A DNA stretch of 64,000 nt, from assembly GCA_946811695.1 (NCBI GenBank), contig OX328125.1, forward strand, positions 101,914,533 to 101,978,532, in the 5' to 3' direction. Position 1 is the first letter of the stretch; each line of letters starts with the position of its first letter. The notes beneath the pieces were generated by a model. It ran no database searches and had not been told where the DNA came from. It was given only the letters and a program-made list of their open reading frames with translations. The translations under genes were made by a program, and so were the position numbers. Shown piece after piece: positions 55,668-64,000 of this stretch. Source of the stretch: Gonocerus acuteangulatus. Lineage: Eukaryota > Arthropoda > Insecta > Hemiptera > Coreidae.

Positions 55668-56513
55668 GTAGCCAATATTGCTGCCAGTTATTTAAAATTT
55701 GAGTGTACGTTACTCTTTGAATGTTCTTGTAATGTCAAGAGATCTAACCGCCTCACTAATTTTGCTAGTTTGTCAACTTTAGAGACTGGGGTAGGAAAGA
55801 AATCGATGCTCCACATAAACAGGCAAAATGCCGGTGATCCCCAGCCATCAAAGTGCTTTGCTTTCGGCGTTCTGAATAAATTACAGATTCCTGGGAGGGA
55901 AATATACGGGACAATGCAGAGGATATGGAAGGGGCTTAGCGATTTCCCAGGGGGAGAAGAGAGAAAATGTACGAAATAGGTTTAGCCCACAGGACGATGC
56001 TTCCCGGTCCGACAGCCAATATTACTCCTTATCATCTCCGAAGAGAGGTTACAGGAGGGCAGGTTAGTTCATCGGCCAGAGAGGTATTTTCGTTCGGGAA
56101 CCAAGCTTTCAGTCGAATTCCTCTCCTTTCAAGGTGTTAATGGCCAGCTCTTTATTATGTAGTTCGAACAGCTGTCATTCAGCTCTTATCAAGATAAATG
56201 CTTCTTTCTGACCATTTTCGAGGTATACACCTGAAACTAATTAAAAACATAAAATTGTTCAATTATCTAAAAGAAATGTTCAATTAAACAAGCACGCACA
56301 AATAAAAGTTGTATTTTCCAAAGCCACCATATATATATTCTTATGTATTTGGACACGCTGAATCCGAATCCGGAGTCTGTTACACCCCAGCACTTCAGGT
56401 TTAAAGTCACCTTTCGTATGAAGTTGTTAAAGAAGAAATAACTAGAGCTTCCATGGTTTTGAGGGTCTAAACTAAACTGGAAATATTTTTTTGCGAACAA
56501 TAAACTAGAATGA
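55668..56513. other. Spacer without recognisable gene
   Basis: Contains the dispersed cgctgaatccgaatccgg block (56350-56395) also seen at 42967. The 69-codon frame at 55770-55979 is not recognised. Confidence 0.35.
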
Positions 56514-57000
56514 TCAAAAGCTATAAAAAATAGGAACTCTAGGAAAATACAATGTTCTGTTCAATTGAGACTCTTTAAAATTTAACACATTTTGGTGATC
56601 GGTGTACATGGCCCTTCTACATACAAACCATGCCGTTTTCGTCTTCCTGTCATCCTTTCTGTCACAAAATGAACATCCTACGGGTTTATCCAAGATAACG
56701 AAAGATGTTGAAGGTCCATCAGGAGTTGATTCATTTCCCAAAACAACAAGCATCAGTGTCTTCAGTGGTTTTGGTATGTTCTCCAGTTGGGCACTAACTG
56801 CCACATGAACTTTCACCAGTTGGTAGCCCAAATCAAAGACAAAATCTTTTCTGGGCAGTTTTCAGGCCATTTTGTCACTTGGAATGCTGTAATATATAAG
56901 TCATCGACCCGCAAAGATTTATCAGATGAACGAAAAAGTCATACGTTAACTACACCGTGGGGGCACCTTCTCATGCAGCGATTAGCAGACAAGTGGCTTT
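56514..57000 (-). pseudogene. piggyBac-like transposase C-terminal fragment
   Basis: The frame ending at 56514 carries GCSFCDRKDDRKTKTAWFVC and CRRAMYTDHQ. The C-x2-C...C...DH spacing is that of the Cys-rich tail of piggyBac-type transposases, although one expected Cys is replaced. The region 56800-57000 looks like further upstream transposase sequence with stops. The same FCD-KDDRK-KT string occurs inside the GCAGGCC/TTAA element at 24555-24597. The family assignment rests on that tail only. Confidence 0.5.
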
Positions 57001-57832
57001 GTTTATATTAGGCCATACCAGATAATACACTTCCGATTATTCAGGAAGAAGGATGGAGTCTCTGTGATTTAGAGAAATTAAGAAACACGCCATAGAACAA
57101 TGTGTGGGATATTTTTCACCCTGCGGTGTCAATTCAGGGTTAATATGTTCTCAAAATCATCATAAAAAAAATTCTTAATACAAGTAGCGTGTACATTAGG
57201 GTGGACCAAAAAAATTCATTTTTTTATTTCGAAGTTGTAATAGTGCGGAAAAGTTGCGAATTATATAGCGAAATAAAAGGAAACAAAAATCATCAAAATC
57301 GGTTGACATCTTCCGTTCACGCATTGGATTTACAAAATATGAAAAATCTTCCTTTTTGCGACTATTTTTAAAATTTTTTGAATATGATGATTTCGTAATA
57401 TAATAGTTTTTAACGTTTTCGAATAGAGCCTAAAAACATTGTGTTTTAATTTGGTTTAGATCAGTTGATATCTTTCAGTCGTGCATAGGGATCAAACTTT
57501 GCCCAAATACTGAAAATTTCACATTTGTAAGAGTTAGTTTATGCATCTTTAATATACTTTTTTTAAACGTATAGTTACAGTGTTTTTTATTTTTGAACAT
57601 AAAAACGTTGTGTTTTATAATGGTGTAAATAAATTCGGCCGCAGAATGACGCCAATGCTATAGAAAAACTGGACCTGAAAAAAGACAGTTAGGCCTATGA
57701 CATGATGGGCAATAACAGTTATAACCTCCACCTTTATTTGATTTATTCTAACGCTTAAATAGCTGTCATGACGGAAATTCTTCTTTCTCACCATTATCCT
57801 GGGGGTTCTCCCGTTACAAAATATAAAAGGAC
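57001..57832. other. AT-rich spacer
   Basis: tagggtggaccaaaaaaat at 57197 looks like a transposon-type terminus, but I could not find its partner. The 80-codon minus frame at 57615-57857 is unrecognised. Confidence 0.3.
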
Positions 57833-58951
57833 TAGCTGAATACCCGTGCTTCGTCAAGGCAGATAAGTAGTTATTTTATTGCGTTAAATAATGTTTCATT
57901 AAAATTACGTTACTATACAATTCTGTGCAGTTTATCATAGCACGGTTCCCGTCATACTATATTTTATTCAATGGGCGTTAAAATTTAAAAGTTCATGTTT
58001 CCAAGAAGTCATTTGGTAACACCCAATATATTTACGAGTATTACCAAGGTTATAGGCGAGGAGGCATTGCAAGGGTTCCGGATATTATTACCTCCCCTGG
58101 AAAACCTAAGGATATGCCATACATCACGGTTTGACCAGGACTGTCCCGGTATTTTGCAATTGTTTCGGTGTCCCGCCCGATTTTATCAATGTCCCGGAAA
58201 AGGATGTAAGATGTAAAAAGTAATGAATTCATGTTTATAAGAATCTTTTTTACATCGGTTACTTTTCTACAATCAACATTTTTACTACTGCTCACAGTGT
58301 CAGAGAAATCAGAAGTAATCTAACTGTAAAACGCTGGAACTACCTGCACAGCGCGCTGCCAGCTGCCAGACACTACTATTTGGCTAAGAGATTTTTTGAA
58401 GAAAATCAAGTAGTAAAAAAAGTTCCGTTCTTATTTTTAAGGTTTGGGTAGGCTAAAAGTTTAGGATTCCCCCTTCCCGTTAGTTGCTAGGCTTAAAACT
58501 CACCAACCATTTTACTTATAATTTGTACTCTTTTTATCCCCCCCCCCAAACTCTCCGAAAATATGGCAAGCCTATCTGACGGGGACAGGCAGAAAAGAAA
58601 CGCAATTAAAACTCTATGAGGGACAGTTAATTTCTAGTAATTCAAGGTCTGCCATCATAGTTAAAATTAACCTCAATTAGAAATAAAACTATGAAATAGA
58701 TAATGTACGGTGACAGCTGTTCTTTATCCTCCTAGCAACACATGCTACCTAGGCTTGCCTTCTCTAACCAACTCAAACTTTAAACCCCCCTAAAAATGCT
58801 TAAAAATTTGAATATCAAAAAATCCTTTCTTAGCGAGTGCCTACGTTATATAGGGAGTGTCCATGCAAAATTTCAAAATTTTCTGTCGAGCGGTTTGGGC
58901 TGGGCGTTGATAGATGAGTGAGTGAGTGGTATTTGACAAATATATAGTAGA
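57833..58951 (-). mobile_element. Helitron-type element, 1.1 kb, non-autonomous
   Basis: Read on the minus strand it begins TCTACTATATATTTGTC and ends gcacgggtattcagCTAG. On the plus strand A (57832) and T (58952) flank it, the Helitron target. The ending matches the cgggt-cagCTAG of the copy at 51705. The interior has no recognised coding sequence and includes a C-run at 58541-58549. Confidence 0.78.
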
Positions 58952-59497
58952 TTCAACCAGGAAAAGATAAATCAAATAACTTTCAAAACAGTTGTAGTTG
59001 GTATTCCACTGGCAAGGCTTAAAGAATATTTTAATCCATAATTAGTAATTGCCCAATAGAAGCGAGAATGAGTAACCATTCACCTAGATGGTCTTGTCGA
59101 AATATATTCCAAAACCTTTTTTCTAGGAAATTTGGTTGGCTGTTGAACGGTTACCTCACACATCCCATGATTCGGAAACCGTTTTAGATATATTTAAGTA
59201 TATGTACCAAACTGCAGTGCGACATACTTCAGTGTCTGGAAGAAAAAATCCAGGGTATCTTACTGTACATATTAGCGGTTAAATATAAAAGTGATTTTAT
59301 TTTATTTTTCTCCTCAAATTAATAGCAGGTTTCCATGGAAGCCTAAAACACAGAGCCATTTTCGTTACGGTTTCGGGCGAATTTCACTGGAAAAAGATTT
59401 GTCCGGTCGGCGTATTCGGTTAACCAAGTCTCGCTTTGTTTAATCAAAATCAGTCCATTTTTGACACAGCTAGATTCCGAAAGGATATATCTATACA

Positions 59498-59500
<3 letters not shown>
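58952..59500. other. Spacer without recognisable feature
   Basis: No domain or repeat recognised before the (TA)n at 59501-59546. Confidence 0.35.
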
Positions 59501-59547
<47 letters not shown>

Positions 59548-60125
59548 AGCTATATAAGTCGATATAGCTCGTAACACACTTGTGATATGATGAGGATTCT
59601 TTTAGAAATAAAAACTCACATTTAATATAGTATTATGATAGTGACGAATTGATCAATTTAAAAGTCATAATGTTAGGACTGTAAAAGTAAAATTAATGTA
59701 TTCCACAAGAAAATATAAAATAAATCAAAGATTGCCTCAATGTTTGATGAATGAGGTAAAATATTGAAAGGATCCGTCGATGGAGATAAGAAGGAAAAGA
59801 TGAGCAGCTCTTTGATAACCGAGGGATTACATCAGTCAAAGAGAGTTTGGAAATTAAGGAAATGTTGGAAGGAACTGTCAGAAAGGGGGATGTAATGGGA
59901 AAATAAAAAGTTAATCTTTGCTCCTGAAGTAGGGACTTGCTACTTAACCTGGACATCTTAGTGGTTGTCAAAAAGGAAAACCTTATTAAAGCAATCCACG
60001 GAAAAACAGAGAAGATATCAATGGGAGTTATCAAGGAAAACTGGAGCAAGAATATAAATTATATTTTATTCCAAGAATATTTCACTTTTTAATTACATTA
60101 ATTAAACTTTCAAATCAATAAAATA
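59501..60125. repeat. Dispersed repeat, copy 1 (with (TA)n head)
   Basis: (TA)n at 59501-59546, then aagtcgatata, ttttagaaataaaaactcac and a stretch to about 60120. It matches 63270-63930 with few differences. The minus-strand 118-codon frame here recurs in the second copy but has no recognisable domain. This is most likely a non-coding part of an unidentified retroelement. Confidence 0.75.
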
Positions 60126-60142
60126 TTAAAGGTATGGTATAT

Positions 60143-61010
60143 ATAAATGCTTCAATAATGTTAGGGTTCTAAATGAAATTGTAAATGTTCGTATCTTTGG
60201 GGTGGGTGATAATTGTGTGATTGGTATGTCATTCGTCAAAATTTCGTTCATGTTGTTTGATTGATTTAATCTGTCTCGGTTTTTGCAGTCAGTTAGTATG
60301 TGTTTAATAGTAGTAGGGTAAATAAGGTGAAGCTGGCGCAGTTTCGTGGGGAAAATGGCGGCGCCCATGATTTCTCCCGCGAAAAGACGAAAGAAGGTAA
60401 TAAAACAGTCTGAGCCGGTAAGTCTTTCACGTCAATGTCAGGTTATGTATCTCCAATTAGTCAGGTTATTTTCTTCCGTTTTTTCTCGGGGGAAATCTTG
60501 GGCGCCACCATTTCCCCCATGAAACTGCGCCAGCTTCACCTTATTTACCCTACTAATAGTCAAGTTTGTGTTGGAGATAGCATCAACTGGTCCGTCCTCT
60601 CTCATAATTAAATGGCGACGTGTCAGCAACGAATGCCCGATACGTAATCGAGTAATGACAACCTCATCTCTTCTGTTCGATCGGTTGCTCGAAGGCCAAG
60701 CACAAGCGGCTTTCTTCATTTCTCTTAGTTTGTTGTTTGACCTCCTCCACGTTTTTTGCCATTCGTTTTGTAAGTAAGTTTTTATAGTCTTGTGTAAGTC
60801 TTATACTCTCAATTCGCCCACGTCCACAGGACATTTGTCTGTGGCTTGTTTAGGGTATTTATCATCTTTTGCGTTCCCTAAGATGCCCATGTGTTCAGGT
60901 ATCCATAGAACAACAACTGGTATGCTGTAAGTTTGTCGAGTACGTATTTCTTGAAACATTTCGGTGATTTGTGCGTGCGTTTGGTAGACGTTATTCAGGA
61001 AGAGTAGAGA
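60143..61010 (-). pseudogene. LINE ORF2 fragment (RNase H end and Cys-His tail) split by a MITE
   Basis: The minus strand reads VVVLWIPEHMGILGNAKDD (RNase H end), a stop, LQNEWQKTWRRSNNKLREMK, RRDEVVITRLRIGHSLLTRR and AISNTNLT. It then continues after the 242-bp insertion with IKHILTDCKNRDR. Deleting the insertion and one copy of its 7-bp duplication restores an uninterrupted frame there. Stops elsewhere show the LINE was already a truncated, decayed copy, or decayed later. Confidence 0.85.
60312..60553. mobile_element. MITE of 242 bp with about 70-bp terminal inverted repeats
   Basis: The left end gtagggtaaataaggtgaag, continuing ctggcgcagtttc, is inverted at the right end over roughly 70 bp. 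taatagt flanks both sides (60305-60311 and 60554-60560). If the terminus is taken as GTAGGG the duplication could be 8 bp with one mismatch. No transposase; superfamily undetermined. Confidence 0.92.
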
Positions 61011-62090
61011 ACTTAGTAAATCAGAACATATAAGGTTTTCTTATTTAGAACTATAGTGAGATATATTTTTTAATGTCAAATGTATTCCCTGTAATTTTGC
61101 TTAAAAAAACGGTTGATTTGTAGTTTAATTTAATGTCAAACTAAGAATTTCCGATCTTAGCTAGCCCTTTTTATTGACATAGATACTAAAAAATATATTT
61201 ATCTTTAGTCAGGAAATGTCAAAAGAATACAAAAACTTACCAAGTTTAGAAGAAGTTCTTAAAAGGTATTTCCGTAGGGTCAACAAGTTGGCTCTAGATC
61301 AGCAAAATATTTTTTCTTTATGAAGCAAAAAACTAAGAAAAAAAAAATCATTGTGTTCCATGAGAGAGGAGAGTATTTGAGGAGCTGTGGCTAATTGTGT
61401 TATCTCGGGGAAGCTGTCAACTTTAGGCTCAAATCAAATTCTGCTTCCCAAGTGCAAAGTTAACCTACTTTACAGCTGACATGCTTTCGACGGGGCCTTC
61501 TTCCACCCCCCCCCCCCTCCAGATTTTAGGGGAAGAACGGAGCCCCCGACATTTTAGGGTGTAGTTTTTTCTCAATGTGATTGAACAGTGACATTCTGGT
61601 TTATTAGGAGTTCTACATTCGGTCTTATCTTTAACTTTGGTTTCATTATGTCGAATATTTAGTTTTATTGGGCCAATAAAGTATTATTAATTGATTTCTG
61701 CCTTACCACAGGTTACTTATTGCACTCATGCGCACCTATTTGGGTCAATAAGGCTTCTTTATCTTAATTATTTCAAGGGGACCACGGCTGTTTTTCCCCA
61801 AGAAATCAGAAATGTTTCAAAAATGTTTTCATGATTACAATCTTAATAGCAAGGGAACTTAACCTTGCAGGGAGGAATTATTCAATAAATTTCTTATTCG
61901 AGAGTTATTCAAACATTTTTTCAAAATTTTTATTGAACAAGAATTTATTCATTGATTAAGTTATTCACTCAGTAATTTTTTTTGTTCTATGAATGACAGG
62001 GTTGGCTCATTATTCAATAAATTGTTAGTAAATAAGAATTTAATCCTGGGGCATGTATAATCCATTCTTCATTCATTATGCTTTTTAACG
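61011..62090. other. AT-rich spacer
   Basis: From about 61870 the sequence is dominated by attcaataaatt-type runs that resemble 62560-62690, probably arms of the element described next. Confidence 0.4.
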
Positions 62091-62099
62091 AACGTGCAA

Positions 62100-62515
62100 A
62101 ATCAAAGTTCACTTCCGGTCCACTTCCAGTCCACTATCGGTCCTCTTCCGGTCTTATTCTAGTCCACTATGACCACTTCCGGTCATGGTCTACTATGGCC
62201 GTCTACCAGTCCATTCAGGTGACTCCCGAATATTACAGGTCCCCTTCCGGCTTACTTCCGCTATCCCATAATTACTTTTGGGTCACTATATTCATCCCTG
62301 GGTCACTTCCGGGGTGGATCTGTGCTGTTTTCAGATACTTCCGATTCACTTCCGACTTACATCCGGTATCTCATAATTACTTTAGCGTCACTATATTCAA
62401 CCCTTGGTCATTTCCGGGTGAATCTTAGTCACTTTCGGTTCACCTTTAGCGTACTTTCAGTCTATTTTACTTCTGGACCAATACAACCATTCTTGGGCCA
62501 CTTCCGGAGCCTGTA
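62100..62515. repeat. Irregular array of CACTTCCGG-type motifs
   Basis: (C/A)CTTCCGG and close variants occur many times on the plus strand, interspersed with tcactatattcaaccc-type blocks (62285 and 62390). The block lies between AT-rich arms. The right edge at 62691-62706 ends ttttgcccaacactg, the same terminus as the hAT MITE at 28113, so the whole may be a hAT-like element of about 0.7-0.8 kb; the left end was not located. Confidence 0.6.
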
Positions 62516-63180
62516 ATTAATTTTTGCCCAACTCTGTTTTTATTTGATTACAATTTTGATTTAAATAAATCACGAATGAAAATAAAAAGTTCCATAAGTC
62601 ATTGAATTGCCTGAATAATGAATGAATTATTATTCATTATTCAAAACAAAATGACAGATTTATTCGTATTTATTATTCATCATTCTGAATGAGTTTTGCC
62701 CAACACTGCTACATTCCTTTAGATTCATGAAAATAGTTGAGGAAGACAAAAAGGCTTTGTTTTGACAGATTCTTCTTTCTCTTTAAAGGTGTGAAAAAGC
62801 TTTATACTTTCCGTTATTGTAAGGGCTGTATTATTCGCTTTTTCTTTTTGGTAGAATTCGCTTTTACTTGCTTCTTTTAGGACATTTCTTTTTAAGAACT
62901 ATCCCCCTTTGAATGTGATGATTAATCATATAATAATGGGAACTTACAACCTTTAGCAACTGTCTAATCTTTTTTTGTTTATAATGACTCAGTTCTTAAT
63001 TTAAAAACGACTTAATCGATCCTTTATTGTGACGCGGCCCTTGAAGCGGAAAGTCTCGCTACGTTCCAGTAGGGACTTATTTTTAAGCTCCTGGATGCAA
63101 AAAATGTAGTCGCACTTAAATTAGCTGATAATTACGTTAATTCTGGATTTCATTCATAGACTCTCTGCCTACACAAGAAA
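62516..63180. other. AT-rich arm and spacer
   Basis: 62560-62706 is an AT-rich arm of the preceding element. The remainder shows no recognised feature. Confidence 0.35.
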
Positions 63181-63267
63181 TAACAAGTCATAATGTTACG
63201 TCCGCTATTCGATAAAATTAACTTTTATTCAAAGGAAATATAAAATAAATCAAAGATTGCCACAACG

Positions 63268-63318
<51 letters not shown>

Positions 63319-63930
63319 TCGATATAGGTTATTATAAAAAGCACACTTGTGAAATGAAGATGATTCGGCGAAGTTTCTTTTAGAAATAAAAACTCACACT
63401 TAATATAATATTATGATATTGATGAATTGATCAAGTTAAAAGTCATAATGTTAGGACTGTAAAAGTAAAATTAAGTTTGTTTTTTTTTTCAAAGGAAATA
63501 TAAAATAAATCAAAGATTGCCTCAATGTTTGATAAATGAGGTAAAATATTGAAAGGATCCGTCGATGGAGATAAGAAGGAAATGATGAGCAGCTCTTTGA
63601 TAACCGAAGGATTACATCAGTCAAAGAGAGTTTGGAAATTAAGGAAATGTTGGAAGGAACTGTCAGAAAGGGGAATGTAATGAGAAAATAAAAAGTTAAT
63701 CTTTGCTCCTGAAGTAGGGACTTGCTACTTAACCTGGACATCTTAGTGGTTGTCAAAAAGGAAAACCTTATTAAAGCAATCCACGGAAAAACAGAGAAGA
63801 TATCAATAGGAGTTATCAAGGAAAATTGATGGGACATTGGAGATTGGAGGAAGAATATAAATTACATTTTATTCCAAGAATATTTCACTGTTTAATTACA
63901 TTAATTGATCTTTCAAATCAATGAAATTGC
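63181..63930. repeat. Dispersed repeat, copy 2, with internal duplication
   Basis: Matches 59501-60125 and in addition repeats aaaggaaatataaaataaat and caaagattgcc at 63231 and 63492. A gtcataatgtta block precedes each (63188 and 63440). The roughly 255-bp direct repeat contains a (TA)n at 63270-63315. Whether this is a terminal repeat of an LTR-type element cannot be decided here. Confidence 0.7.
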
Positions 63931-64000
63931 GAAAGGGAACCTTCAGAGATCTTCTAGAAAAACTGCCACACGAAAACAAGAAACTGCAAGTTAAGAAAAA

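Noticed and set aside
59693..60049. A conserved 118-codon protein, also at 63451-63837
   Set aside because: Conservation between the two copies extends equally into flanking non-coding DNA, and no domain is recognisable; treated as a dispersed repeat.
61607..62714. 8-bp repeat ctacattc as a target duplication for the hAT-like element ending at 62706
   Set aside because: No matching inverted terminus follows the left copy, so the match is probably chance.

Overview
The window looks like arthropod, most probably insect, genomic DNA that is almost entirely repetitive. I recognise no host protein-coding gene. The case for an insect is the combination of an R2-clade non-LTR element, a BEL/Pao LTR retrotransposon, Penelope, Helitron, mariner, pogo, hAT and piggyBac-like elements, tRNA-headed SINEs, AT-rich spacers and many (TA)n tracts. 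The species cannot be named from the sequence.

Layout. 1-1981: 3' half of an R2-clade element (open at the window edge) ending in poly(A), directly against a 64-bp tandem array (1982-2508). 2953-4355: 28 copies of a 50-bp unit. 4452-5300: pogo and mariner relics. 5884-9780: truncated LINE pieces, a poly(T)-ended tRNA-SINE and a long inverted repeat around a LINE fragment whose coding sequence has become a 59-bp minisatellite. 11041-14836: three further arrays (61, 62 and 176 bp). 15250-18850: AT microsatellites, a 144-bp array and a piggyBac-like non-autonomous element. 18867-21667: LINE fragment, second SINE, and a hAT-like foldback element with a Helitron nested in one arm. 22300-26520: a 132-bp array, a hAT MITE, a second piggyBac-like copy with another MITE inside it, and two minisatellites. 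28113-30690: a hAT MITE, a palindromic Penelope terminal fragment and a LINE 3' end.

32557-39169 is a complete BEL/Pao insertion (5-bp target duplication, 618-bp LTRs identical by eye) on the minus strand. It keeps gag, protease and integrase but has lost nearly all of the reverse transcriptase and RNase H. 39640-40520 is a large imperfect palindrome, and 41013-41222 is a 5S-rRNA-like sequence between terminal inverted repeats. 43472-48854 is a full-length two-ORF LINE with a target-site duplication, broken only by two frameshifts in homopolymers. Immediately beside it (48889-50232) is a 5'-truncated Penelope element with a 12-bp duplication. 51705-52549 and 57833-58951 are Helitron-type elements. 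54456-55667 is a 101-bp array. 60143-61010 is a LINE fragment split by a 242-bp MITE whose removal restores the reading frame. The window closes with a CACTTCCGG-rich element and a second copy of a dispersed repeat.

The parts do not form a pathway. They are a layered record of insertions, and the informative signals are the junctions: target-site duplications, nesting order, internally deleted copies, and minisatellites born inside elements. The best candidates for something unusual are the 5S-like unit inside inverted repeats, the R2-clade element abutting a satellite, the poly(T)-ended SINE and the LINE-derived minisatellite.
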